Below are positions 16,129-24,544 of a DNA stretch of 64,000 nucleotides, piece after piece (the stretch's first letter is position 1; each line of letters begins with the position of its first letter). The stretch is from Paraburkholderia sp. Tr-20389. Lineage in GTDB: Bacteria > Pseudomonadota > Gammaproteobacteria > Burkholderiales > Burkholderiaceae. The stretch is taken from positions 78,725-142,724 of the forward strand of contig NZ_JAAGPD010000028.1 of assembly GCF_017104565.1 (NCBI RefSeq). The letters run 5' to 3'. The position numbers and the translations under genes are program-made. The notes under the pieces are model-generated. The model searched no databases. It saw only the letters and a list, made by a program, of their open reading frames with translations, and was not told the DNA's origin.

Positions 16129-16423
16129 ATGTCCGCACCTACGCCTCGCACGGTCGGGAGCAGGTGGAGGGTTATCCGTGCACGTCAGCTTCGGCACCAT
16201 CGCTCTGCGCAGAGTGTGCCTGCGTCATAGTCACGTCACCGAGGCAACCGAAGTGGATCACATCATCCGGCTTGAGGAAGGCGGCACCGACGCCGACGCG
16301 AACCTCCAGTCGCTTTGCCACGACTGCCACGCACGCAAGACCGCAAAGGAAAACGGCACGCGTCCTCGCGGCTGCGACGTCAATGGCACGCCCACCGACC
16401 CGGAGCATCCGTGGTCACGGTGA
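16129..16423 (+). pseudogene. frameshifted HNH endonuclease copy
   Basis: Compared with the intact copy at 18181, this frame starts the same way (MSxPTPRTVGSRWR) but loses one C after the HH dipeptide and gains two bases about 15 nt later. The first zinc-binding CxxC is therefore scrambled and the original frame ends early. The second half still encodes VDHIIRLEEGGTDADANLQ and a CHDC pair in another frame. It is a degraded duplicate left beside the cargo insertion. Confidence 0.85.
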
Positions 16424-16961
16424 CGCCCTCGCCCCCTCGCCCGCTCCTCGCCGGGGACGCGTCTCAGGGAGGATTGTGTAAATTATTCGCAACGCTTCGC
16501 TTCACCCCACCATCACCTTGCAAGTCGTTGGGTCGCGATTCATAGACACGCCTCGATTCAACATCTAAATTCAGAAATATGTCGCGAAGTAGATTTCCGG
16601 TTTGCAGTCGAACTCCGGCCTAGGAAACAGGCTGAATGCGTCCCGAGCGGGCGTCATTTGGATTGGATTCGTAACCGGGTGCATATTTGACACTTCCCTG
16701 ATGCCCATGACACCCGCAGATCCATCACGTCGGCTTAGCATCAAACCCGCACCAGTAGCGCGTCGATTCTAAAGCAACGTGTGTCACGTGCTTTTTCAAA
16801 AAAAGTGAGACCTAGCGGAACATTCAATACGAACCTCATTTGAACATCTGTCAACCGGACAATTGTGATTTACTTTCCAGAATGTGCACGCCTGCTCTTC
16901 GAACCATCTTCTACGCTCAAAGACGCCGAACCACAATCTTCTGACAAAAACGGGCCTAAAC
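16424..16961. other. intergenic, upstream of two-TM cargo gene
   Basis: The first 90 bp are the leader homologous to 18475-18563. The rest, through about 16880, is unmatched and of lower GC, and presumably carries the promoter of the membrane-protein gene. No gene is supported here. Confidence 0.4.
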
Positions 16962-17768
16962 ATGAAAGTCGCAAACATCTCGACATTTCGCCGGCGAACG
17001 AGGAAGCCCGACCAATCATCGGAACCCGCCGAGGTGGACTTCTCCCTAGCAATTCAGAAACTAAGGATCCGCGCAAAACATTCCCGCAGGAGTCTCAGCG
17101 TTGTTGCTTTCATCGTGACAATGGTGATCACGTTTTCTGCAAGCTTTATCTTCCTTCGGCTGACGCATGCGAGTGCAAGCGAAGAGATGGAAAAAGCCCA
17201 ACTGAATATGGAAGCCGCCATGTACCGCTACCAAGAAAAAGAAGAGCCTCTCTCGCCGCGCTTGCTCATTCTCCCGCGCATCGAATCTCTGCTTCATCAG
17301 ATTTACCCCGAGCCGATTCTAAAGTACGATCGTGCGGGAAAAATCGTTTCGAACACTCCAAGCCCCTTGCTTCCACCGCAGGACGCGAACGCGCGCGTGA
17401 ACGATATAAACCAGCTCGTGACAATCTACGAAAAGCTGCAGAAGGCTAGTCCAGCCGATAAGCGGGAGACGTCGGAAAAGGACTATGCGCCTGTGATCGC
17501 GACGATAGCCTTTTCGGCCGGCGCCGTGGCATTCGTCATTCTCGCAATCCAGATTTCCGTGATGTTCATGCGCTACTACGCTCAACTGGCCGAATTGTAC
17601 GAAGCTCAAGCGGTCGCCCTCGAAGCATCGGGCGGCAACGTCCAGACTGCAATTAAGTTTATGGAAAGCTTTTCGCCGAATACGATACAGCTCGGCAGAG
17701 CACCAATAACTCTTTTCGAGAAATCTCTTGAAGCGGTAACGGAAGTAGCGAAATCAAAAGCCAAGTAG
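16962..17768 (+). CDS. two-TM membrane protein, cargo gene
   Basis: A product of about 268 residues. A basic cytoplasmic N-terminus of about 43 residues is followed by TM1 (SVVAFIVTMVITFSASFIFL, about residues 46-65), a helical or extended extracytoplasmic region (70-175), TM2 (ATIAFSAGAVAFVILAIQIS, about 180-200) and a helical cytoplasmic C-terminus. The start at 16962 (MKVANIS) is the best guess; an upstream ATG would add 26 poor residues. No family recognised. It lies between the two duplicated HNH blocks as a single-gene moron. Inner-membrane cargo proteins often act in superinfection exclusion or abortive infection. Confidence 0.65.
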   Translation: MKVANISTFRRRTRKPDQSSEPAEVDFSLAIQKLRIRAKHSRRSLSVVAFIVTMVITFSASFIFLRLTHASASEEMEKAQLNMEAAMYRYQEKEEPLSPRLLILPRIESLLHQIYPEPILKYDRAGKIVSNTPSPLLPPQDANARVNDINQLVTIYEKLQKASPADKRETSEKDYAPVIATIAFSAGAVAFVILAIQISVMFMRYYAQLAELYEAQAVALEASGGNVQTAIKFMESFSPNTIQLGRAPITLFEKSLEAVTEVAKSKAK

Positions 17769-18180
17769 CACGTATGTCAAGCCAATCGCACTCCGTACAC
17801 ACAAAATGATCGCACCTTCTTTTTGCGACGGGATGTTTCAGATAGCAGTTTGCACGGACTATGGCCGCAAAAGCTTTGCGCGAGTATCTGCGTTGCACAA
17901 ATCGAAAAGTCGAAAGCCAGCCCTTAACGTCTTCTCAACGTGAATTAGACAACGACACATGGAGGCATCGATACTGTTTGAAACTGCGCGTTTATGGCAC
18001 TCTCCATTGCCCACTCCTGATTCAATCAGTTCTGGCAAGGTTGCATTTTCAGTTTTTTTGGTATTCAATCGTTTCCGAGGACATTTCGCTCGTCCGCAGA
18101 AATCGTAAGGCCCGGTCAGATAACTGCCCGGGCCTTTTGTTTTTACGTCTAGCCGCGCACTACTATCCGATCGCCAAGCT
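17769..18180. other. spacer holding start of duplicated block copy 2
   Basis: No supported gene. The first about 270 bp show nothing clear; from 18040 the sequence matches copy 1, including the hairpin element at 18080-18144 immediately before the intact HNH gene. Confidence 0.5.
18109..18144 (+). terminator. intrinsic terminator, repeat copy C
   Basis: Stem GGCCCGG/CCGGGCC (18109-18115 with 18128-18134), a single T/C mismatch, then an inner CAG/CTG stem capped by ATAA and a TTTTGTTTTT tail. It is directly upstream of the late operon and would isolate it from cargo transcription. Confidence 0.85.
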
Positions 18181-18474
18181 ATGTCCTTACCCACGCCTCG
18201 CACTGTCGGAAGCCGGTGGAGGGCCATCCGCGCGCGCCAGCTTCGACACCATCCGCTCTGCGCAGAGTGTCTGCGGCTCGGTCACATCACCGAAGCCACC
18301 GAGGTCGATCACATTCTCCGGCTGGAAGAAGGCGGCACCGACGCCGATGCCAATCTGCAAAGCCTTTGCCATGACTGTCACGCGCGCAAGACTGCGAAGG
18401 AGAATGGCGCGCGTCCTCGCGGCTGCGACGCTAATGGCATGCCCATCGATCCGGAGCACCCGTGGTCACGCTGA
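18181..18474 (+). CDS. HNH endonuclease, packaging-associated
   Basis: A 97-residue HNH protein: CxxC (CAEC, residues 29-32), VDHILRL with the first His of the HNH core (about 42-48), NLQ with the central Asn, and CHDCHARKT with a second CxxC and the last His (about 60-68). Small HNH proteins sit next to terminase genes in HK97-like phages, where they act with TerL/TerS in genome cutting. Here the gene is the first of the late operon, two genes before TerS. A degraded second copy lies 2 kb upstream. The start ATG 18181 lies just after the terminator hairpin. Confidence 0.85.
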   Translation: MSLPTPRTVGSRWRAIRARQLRHHPLCAECLRLGHITEATEVDHILRLEEGGTDADANLQSLCHDCHARKTAKENGARPRGCDANGMPIDPEHPWSR

Positions 18475-18675
18475 CGCACTTGCCGCCGCAGGTGCCCACT
18501 CGCCGGGGATGGCCTCGGGGGGGATTGTGTGAGTTTTTGGCAACACTTCCCGTCACCCCGTGGCCTCCTTTTTTTTCAGAAATCCACATCTCCGTTCGGG
18601 GGTCGTCACAGGCCGGCAACGGGCCACGCGGGTCCACGTACCGGCGCACGTGCCAACACAGACGGGAGGTCGGCT

Positions 18676-20097
18676 ATGTGGGCTGACGTAATTGAGCAGC
18701 GGCCTGTGGCGGCGCTGAACGCCTACGCGAAGAACGCGCGCACGCACTCCGAGGCGCAGCTCACGCAGCTTTGCGAATCGATGCGGGAGTGGGGGTTCAC
18801 GATCCCGGTTCTCGTCACGGAGGAAGGGACGATCATCGCCGGTCACGGCCGGGTCGAGGCGGCGAAGCGGCTCGGTTACGAGGCGGTGCCGGTGATCGTT
18901 GCGCGCGGTTGGACCGCGCAGCAGATTCGCGCCTACGTGCTCGCGGACAACCGTCTAGCGGAGTACGCTGGGTGGGACGACGCGCTGCTGCTCTCCGAAC
19001 TTGAAGCCCTCACGCTCGACGGTTTCACGATCGGGCTGGCTGGCTTTTCCGACTCCGACATGGACCGGCTTTTGCGCGGCACGCGCGGCCAGGACGACGA
19101 GGACGATATACCTGAGGCCCCGTCGAACCCGGTCACGGTCGAGGGCGACGTGTGGTTCCTCGGCGGGCACCGACTCGTTTGTGGCGACTCGACCAATGCC
19201 GACGTGGCGAAATCGGCACTCGCCGGCGTGCGCCCCTCACTGATGATCACCGACCCGCCCTATGGCGTCGACTATGACGCCGACTGGCGAAATCGGGTCG
19301 TGATGGTCGAAGGCGAACGACGCGGCGCGCACGGCTCCCGCTCCACCGGCAAGGTGCTCAATGACACCCGCGCCGACTGGCGCGAGGCATGGGCACACTT
19401 TTCGGGCGACGTCGCCTACGTGTGGCACGCGGGCATCTACGCTGACACCGTCGCTGCCTCGCTGCGCGCGTGCGGCTTCGATATTCGTGCGCAGATCATC
19501 TGGGGAAAGCCCCGTTTCGTCGTCTCGCGCGGGCACTACCACTGGCAGCACGAGCCCTGCTGGTACGCAGTGCGCGAAGGCAAGACGGCTGGCTGGACGG
19601 GTGATCGCTCGCAATCGACGCTCTGGCAGATCGATCACCGCCGCAGCGAGTCGGGTCACTCGACGCAAAAACCTGTCGAGGCCATGCGCCGGCCGATCGA
19701 AAACCATACCTCTCCCGGGCAGGCCGTCTATGAGCCCTTCTCCGGGTCAGGCACGACAATCGTTGCCGCCGAATCTGTGGGCCGCACGTGCCACGCCATT
19801 GAATTGAATCCCGCCTACTGCGACGTGGCGATCCTGCGCTGGCAGGCCGCGACGCCACAGCAGGCAGTCCGTGAGCGCGACGGACTCACTTTCGCGCAGG
19901 CCGCAGAGGCCGCAGGCATCGAGGTCAGCAATGGCAAGGACACGACCACCGCTTCCCACGGAACTGAAGCTGGTGCAAGGGACGCTGCGCCCGTCCCGAG
20001 CAAACAGGCGGGAAGCAAAGCCGCAAAAGGCGATGCCAACAACGCCCGCGCATCTCGGCGAGATCGCAAAAACCGAGTGGAAGCGCATGGCACGTGA
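18676..20097 (+). CDS. ParB domain-DNA methyltransferase fusion
   Basis: The 473-residue protein has an N-terminal ParB/Srx-like domain (residues 5-100, with GHGRVEAAKRLG at 56-67) joined to a DNA methylase. DPPY at 193-196 and EPFSGSGTT at 353-361 are the catalytic and AdoMet motifs, in the order of beta-class N6-adenine/N4-cytosine enzymes. Phage enzymes of this type modify the genome before packaging and protect against host restriction. ATG 18676 follows GGGAGG at 6 nt. The last about 55 codons, low-complexity and Lys/Ala-rich, overlap the TerS gene in another frame by 167 nt, which is unusually long. Confidence 0.85.
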   Translation: MWADVIEQRPVAALNAYAKNARTHSEAQLTQLCESMREWGFTIPVLVTEEGTIIAGHGRVEAAKRLGYEAVPVIVARGWTAQQIRAYVLADNRLAEYAGWDDALLLSELEALTLDGFTIGLAGFSDSDMDRLLRGTRGQDDEDDIPEAPSNPVTVEGDVWFLGGHRLVCGDSTNADVAKSALAGVRPSLMITDPPYGVDYDADWRNRVVMVEGERRGAHGSRSTGKVLNDTRADWREAWAHFSGDVAYVWHAGIYADTVAASLRACGFDIRAQIIWGKPRFVVSRGHYHWQHEPCWYAVREGKTAGWTGDRSQSTLWQIDHRRSESGHSTQKPVEAMRRPIENHTSPGQAVYEPFSGSGTTIVAAESVGRTCHAIELNPAYCDVAILRWQAATPQQAVRERDGLTFAQAAEAAGIEVSNGKDTTTASHGTEAGARDAAPVPSKQAGSKAAKGDANNARASRRDRKNRVEAHGT

Positions 20098-20425
20098 GCT
20101 CTTCGATCTCGGGCTGCTCACACGCGTGGATCGCGCCGCGCTCGCTGCCTACTGTATGGCCTACGAGCGGTGGGTGCTGGCCGAGCAGGCGCTCGCGAGG
20201 ATGGCAGCGCGCGACCTGCTCACCGGTGGCCTGATGATCAAGACCACCAACGGCAACGCGATCCAGAACCCGCTGGTCGGCACCGCGAACAAGGCGATGC
20301 TGGTGATGGTTCGCATTGCCACCGAGTTCGGCATGACGCCCGCCGCACGCGCCAGCATCGAGGCGGGTGTGCCCGGAGACGGTGATGGCAAGCAAGGCGA
20401 CGTCCGCCAGAAGTACGGCTTCTGA
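19931..20425 (+). CDS. terS: terminase small subunit (P27/HK97 type)
   Basis: The 164-residue protein fits P27-type small terminases: a basic N-terminus (RTRPPLPTELKLVQGTLR), then a helical region with WKRMARELFDLGLLTRVDRAALAAYC (about residues 50-75) and a NPLVGTANKAMLVMVRIATEFGMTPAARA signature (about 115-145). It recognises pac/cos DNA and recruits the large subunit. ATG 19931 follows GAGG and lies inside the methyltransferase coding region; the stop overlaps the TerL start region. Length and context are typical. Confidence 0.85.
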   Translation: MARTRPPLPTELKLVQGTLRPSRANRREAKPQKAMPTTPAHLGEIAKTEWKRMARELFDLGLLTRVDRAALAAYCMAYERWVLAEQALARMAARDLLTGGLMIKTTNGNAIQNPLVGTANKAMLVMVRIATEFGMTPAARASIEAGVPGDGDGKQGDVRQKYGF

Positions 20426-22196
20426 TCCGGCGACGCAGTACGCGCGCGCCGTGGTCGAAGGCCGGATCGTCGCTGGCCCCGACGTGCGCAATGCCTGCAA
20501 GCGCCACCTCGACGACCTCGCGAGTTGCGCCGCGCGTGGATTCACATGGCATCCCGAAGTCGCGCAGCGCGTCATCGACTTCTTCCCCGATGTGCTCTTC
20601 CTGAACGGCGGCGACTTTGAAGGCGAGCCGTTCCACCTGCTCGACTGGCAGAAGTTCATCGTCGGTTCGTTGTTCGGCTGGCTGCGCGCGGACGGCTCGC
20701 GCCGCTTCCGCGAGTCATATGTCGAAGGCGGCAAGGGCTGCGGGAAATCGCCGCTCGCGGCAGGTATCGGGCTTTACATGATGCTCGCCGATGGCGAGCA
20801 GCGTGCCGAGGTCTATGCAGCGGCGACGCGCCGCGATCAGGCAATGATCCTGTTCCGCGACGCCGTGGCGATGGTGCAGCTTTCTCCGAAACTGCGCGAG
20901 GCCACGTCCACGCAGGGCCGCGACGATCGCGTGTGGAACATCGGCCATCGGAGGAGCGGATCGTTCTTTCGTCCGATCGCAAGCGACGAGTCCGGGCAGA
21001 GCGGCCCGCGTCCTCACTGCGGCCTGATCGACGAAATCCACGAGCACCGCAACGGGACCGTCATCAACATCATGCGCGCAGGCAAGAAGGGGCGCCGCCA
21101 ACCGCTGATCTTCATGATCACGAACTCGGGTTTCGATCGCACCTCGGTCTGCTATGAGCAGCACGAGTACGCGATCCGCGTCGCGGGTGGTGCGCTGGAC
21201 GACGACAGCTTCTTCGCCTTTGTGTGCTCGCTCGACGAGGCTGATGATCCCTTCGACAACGAGGTTTGCTGGATCAAGGCCAACCCCTCGCTCGGCCAAA
21301 CGATCAAACCGGACTATCTTCGCGCCCTGGTGCATCAGGCGCGCGGCATGCCTTCGCTCGCATCGACCGTGAGGCGCCTCAACTTCTGCCAGTGGGTCGA
21401 CGCCGAAGATCCGTGGATCGAAGGGCCGCTCTGGTTCGCCTGCGAGGTGGGTCGCCCGCCCGAGTCGGGCGACGTGCTGCGCGGCGAGACCGATGCGCAC
21501 GTCCTCATGGCCCGGGCCGAGGCTGCGCGCCGTGACATGCGCCTCGCGTTCAAGGGAAAGAAGGTCTCCGGTGGCCTCGACCTCTCGGGTACGCAGGATT
21601 TGACCGCTGCCGCGTTCGTGACGGTCAACGAGGACGAGACGGTCGACGCCTTCGTCGACTTCTGGACTCCCGGTGAAACCATGATCGAGCGCGGCAACCG
21701 CGACAAGGTCGGATACGACGCTTGGGACCGCACGGGCTTCATCCATGCCACCGATGGACGATCGGTCGCCTATCGCGAGGTCGCACGCGGCCTTGCCTCG
21801 CTCGATGCCGAGATGGAGATCGAAGGCATCGCCTGCGACCCGTATCGCATGAAGGACTTCGAACGCGAATGCGATGCCGAGGGCATAACGCTGCCGTTCG
21901 TGACCCACGGACAAGGCTTCGGACGCTCGTCCGAGTCGGGCCTGTGGATGCCGCGCTCGATCGAACTGGTCGAGCAGCTCATCTTCGAGGGCAGGCTGCG
22001 CGTGGTGTTCAACCCATGTCTGCGCTGGAACGTGTCGAACGCTGTCGTCGAGGCTGACGCAAAAGAAAACCGCATCTTCCGCAAACGCAAGGCGATCGGA
22101 CGTATCGACGGCCTCGTCGCTCTCACGATGGCAGTGGGCCTCGCACTCAACAGGAGCGCCGAGCGCGAACCCGAATACCAGATGTATTTCCTCTGA
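20385..22196 (+). CDS. terL: terminase large subunit
   Basis: The 603-residue protein carries the packaging ATPase motifs EGGKGCGKSPLAAG (residues 114-127, Walker A) and CGLIDEIHE (212-220, Walker B). In the C-terminal half a nuclease-domain signature begins at GGLDLSGTQDLTA, with an acidic residue in place for metal binding. It cuts concatemers and pumps DNA into the prohead. The start ATG 20385 follows GGAG; an upstream GTG would extend it into TerS. It has the gene order and size of HK97-group TerL. Confidence 0.92.
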   Translation: MASKATSARSTASDPATQYARAVVEGRIVAGPDVRNACKRHLDDLASCAARGFTWHPEVAQRVIDFFPDVLFLNGGDFEGEPFHLLDWQKFIVGSLFGWLRADGSRRFRESYVEGGKGCGKSPLAAGIGLYMMLADGEQRAEVYAAATRRDQAMILFRDAVAMVQLSPKLREATSTQGRDDRVWNIGHRRSGSFFRPIASDESGQSGPRPHCGLIDEIHEHRNGTVINIMRAGKKGRRQPLIFMITNSGFDRTSVCYEQHEYAIRVAGGALDDDSFFAFVCSLDEADDPFDNEVCWIKANPSLGQTIKPDYLRALVHQARGMPSLASTVRRLNFCQWVDAEDPWIEGPLWFACEVGRPPESGDVLRGETDAHVLMARAEAARRDMRLAFKGKKVSGGLDLSGTQDLTAAAFVTVNEDETVDAFVDFWTPGETMIERGNRDKVGYDAWDRTGFIHATDGRSVAYREVARGLASLDAEMEIEGIACDPYRMKDFERECDAEGITLPFVTHGQGFGRSSESGLWMPRSIELVEQLIFEGRLRVVFNPCLRWNVSNAVVEADAKENRIFRKRKAIGRIDGLVALTMAVGLALNRSAEREPEYQMYFL

Positions 22197-22207
22197 GGAC
22201 GCCCATC

Positions 22208-22789
22208 ATGGAACGTGCTTACTCGCTGCTCACAGTACGCAGCGCGGATGATGCTGCCCGCGTGATCGAGGGTATTGCCTCGACACCTTCGCCTGATCGT
22301 TACGGCGATATCGTCGAACCGCTCGGCGCGAAGTTCAGGACGCCGATGCCGCTGCTCTGGCAGCACGACGCGCGAGCGCCCGTGGGCCAGGTTGAGTTCG
22401 CCAAGGCGACCACGGACGGCATCCCCTTCCGCGCGTCCATCGCGAGCGTCGACGAACCCGGCACGCTGAAGGATCGCCTCGACGAAGCATGGCAAAGCGT
22501 GAAGGCGCAACTGGTGCGCGCCGTCTCGATCGGCTTTCGCGCCATCGAATACTCGTTCATGGAGGACGGCGGCATTCACTACCTCGAATGGGAGTGGCTC
22601 GAACTCTCACTCGTCACGATCCCCGCGAACAGCGAAGCAACGATTCAGACCATCAAGTCAATCGATACGACCACCCGCGCCGCGCTCGGCATCGGTGGGG
22701 GTCATGTCGTACGCCTTGAACAACCCGCGCGCGCTCGCGCATCCAAAGCGTTCGTCATTCAGACGATCCATCGGGAGAACCAGCAATGA
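22208..22789 (+). CDS. prohead maturation protease (HK97 gp4-like)
   Basis: The 193-residue protein matches the herpes/HK97 serine protease fold: PLLWQHD gives the catalytic His (residue 53), AVSIGF the nucleophile Ser (107), and LELSLVTIPAN (132-142) is the conserved strand after it. It cleaves the scaffold-like N-terminus of the capsid protein during head maturation. The gene is 11 bp after TerL and overlaps the capsid start by 4 nt. Confidence 0.9.
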   Translation: MERAYSLLTVRSADDAARVIEGIASTPSPDRYGDIVEPLGAKFRTPMPLLWQHDARAPVGQVEFAKATTDGIPFRASIASVDEPGTLKDRLDEAWQSVKAQLVRAVSIGFRAIEYSFMEDGGIHYLEWEWLELSLVTIPANSEATIQTIKSIDTTTRAALGIGGGHVVRLEQPARARASKAFVIQTIHRENQQ

Positions 22790-24189
22790 AACCCACTATT
22801 GCAGAACAGATCGCCGCGTTCGAAGCGAAGCGCGCGGCATCGTGCGCGCGCATGGCCGAAATCATGGATGCCGCTGCCGCCGAAGGCGCGACACTCGACG
22901 CCGCACAGCAGGAAGAGTTCGACACGCTCGAAAAGGACATCGAGTCGATCGACGGCCACCTGCGCCGTCTGAAGACCATCGAGTCGCAGATCGTGAAGGA
23001 CGCTACGCCCGTCAACGGCGACAACCCGCAACGCTCCAGCGTGTCGCGTGCGGTCGGTGCAGGCCCAAACCCGATCATCACGGTTCGCGCCAACGTGCCC
23101 AAAGGCACCGCCTTCACCCGATACGCAATCGCACTCGCCCGCTCGCAGGGCAACCTCATGCAGGCCGTCGAGATCGCGAAGCACTGGCACGAGTCAACGC
23201 CGGAAGTCGAGAGCATTCTGCGCGCAGCGGTCGCCGCAGGCACTACCACTGATCCCGCATGGGCAGCACCGCTCGTCGAGTATCAGAACATGACACAGGA
23301 GTTCATCGAACTCCTGCGTCCTGCGACGATCATCGGTCGCATCAACGGTTTCCGCCGCGTGCCATTCAACGTGGCCATGCCCGCGCAGACCTCGGCCTCC
23401 TCCGCGCAGTGGGTCGGTGAAGGCAAGGCAAAGCCCGTCAGCGTGCTCGGCTTCGAGACGATGCGACTCGGCTTCGCGAAGGTCGCGGGCATCGTCGTAC
23501 TGACCGACGAGCTTGTGCGCTTCTCGAACCCGTCGGCAGAGCCAATCGTGCGGCAAGACCTGATCGATACGATCACGCAGCTCATTGATCACGACTTCGT
23601 CGACCCCGACAAGGCCGAGGTCAAGGACGTGTCGCCCGAATCGATCACGCATAACGCGACGTATATCGACGCGACGGGCACCGACGCCGACGCGCTGCGC
23701 AATGATGTGCGCGCACTCTTCGCGGCCTTCACTGCAAACAACGTCTCGGTCGCGGGTGCCTACTGGATCATCGACCCGGTGATGGCGCTGACCATCGGCA
23801 TGATGCAGAACGCCCTCGGCCAGCCCGAGTTCCCAGGCATCGACATGAACGGCGGCACCTTCTTTGGCCTGCCGGTTGTCTGCTCGACCAACATCCCGAA
23901 GGACGCGAGCGACCTGACGCGGATCATCCTCGTCCAGCCGCGCGAGGTGCTCATGGCCGACGACGGCGGCGTGACGCTCGATGCGTCACGTGAAGCGTCG
24001 CTGCAGATGAGCGATTCGCCAACCGGCGACGGCACTAACCTCGTATCGCTCTGGCAACAAAACATGGTCGCGCTGCGTGCCGAGCGGTTCATCAACTGGA
24101 AGCCACGTCGCATGCTTGCGTGCGCGTATATCCGTGGTGCGAACTATGGCGCGCCTCCGGCTGATGACACTGGCGGTGGAGGAGCGTGA
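22786..24189 (+). CDS. major capsid protein (HK97 fold)
   Basis: The 467-residue protein has an N-terminal coiled-coil (delta domain, residues 5-75, EEFDTLEKDIESIDGHLRRL) that the upstream protease would remove, followed by a body with typical HK97-like elements (PAQTSASSAQWVGEGKAKP, near residue 205; LVDPVM/FPGID region and a C-terminal ERFINW strand). ATG overlaps the protease stop. At 467 aa it is longer than the mature HK97 gp5 but normal for precursors with a delta domain plus a Gly-rich tail. Confidence 0.9.
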   Translation: MKPTIAEQIAAFEAKRAASCARMAEIMDAAAAEGATLDAAQQEEFDTLEKDIESIDGHLRRLKTIESQIVKDATPVNGDNPQRSSVSRAVGAGPNPIITVRANVPKGTAFTRYAIALARSQGNLMQAVEIAKHWHESTPEVESILRAAVAAGTTTDPAWAAPLVEYQNMTQEFIELLRPATIIGRINGFRRVPFNVAMPAQTSASSAQWVGEGKAKPVSVLGFETMRLGFAKVAGIVVLTDELVRFSNPSAEPIVRQDLIDTITQLIDHDFVDPDKAEVKDVSPESITHNATYIDATGTDADALRNDVRALFAAFTANNVSVAGAYWIIDPVMALTIGMMQNALGQPEFPGIDMNGGTFFGLPVVCSTNIPKDASDLTRIILVQPREVLMADDGGVTLDASREASLQMSDSPTGDGTNLVSLWQQNMVALRAERFINWKPRRMLACAYIRGANYGAPPADDTGGGGA

Positions 24190-24258
24190 TGGGCTCTTTG
24201 TACTGACATGGGTGGGACCCTTCGCGGGTCCGCCCGCTTTCGTAAGGAGCGCACCACC

Positions 24259-24540
24259 ATGAAGATGATTGCGACAAAGAGCTTTAGCTATGGCGGCAGG
24301 TCACGTAGGCCCGGCGATGAATTCGAGGTCGCCGATCGCGATGTGAAGCTGCTCGCCGCAGTCAAACGCGCCAAGCCCGCCCCGCCATCACCGCCACCAC
24401 CCTTAACAGAGCCAACGCCGGTCGCTCGCGACATGCCGGCGGATCAGCCCGTTACAACGGAGGCTGACGAAGGCAAGCCACGCAAGGGCCGGTATCGACG
24501 CCGCGACGTCCGTGCCGAAGACGACACGACGGACGAGTAA
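24259..24540 (+). CDS. small capsid-adjacent protein with Pro-rich linker (93 aa)
   Basis: The first about 40 residues (MKMIATKSFSYGGRSRRPGDEFEV) look like a small beta-barrel, as in phage proteins that follow the capsid gene. The rest is Pro/Ala-rich and basic. AGGAG precedes ATG 24259. It may be a minor head or decoration component; no direct evidence. It separates capsid and portal genes in an unusual order. Confidence 0.65.
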   Translation: MKMIATKSFSYGGRSRRPGDEFEVADRDVKLLAAVKRAKPAPPSPPPPLTEPTPVARDMPADQPVTTEADEGKPRKGRYRRRDVRAEDDTTDE

Positions 24541-24544
24541 CGTC

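Larger units (their letters stand above)
15988..16515 (+). repeat. duplicated block copy 1 (hairpin + broken HNH + downstream leader)
   Basis: This block of about 0.5 kb is homologous to 18040-18563. Shared landmarks in order are a TTTTCA...GGTATT-AATC lead, the GACRTTTCGCTCGTCC box, the terminator hairpin, the HNH reading frame, and the leader before the next gene (GGATTGTGTRARTT). Divergence is scattered point changes and small indels. Confidence 0.85.
18040..18563 (+). repeat. duplicated block copy 2 (hairpin + intact HNH + leader)
   Basis: Homologous to 15988-16515. This copy keeps an open HNH frame and the leader to the methyltransferase gene, so it is probably the ancestral backbone copy. 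Confidence 0.85.

Noticed and set aside
20715-21914. 399-codon minus-strand frame opposite TerL
   Set aside because: It is an antisense shadow of high-GC third positions in TerL, with no start signal and no conserved motif.
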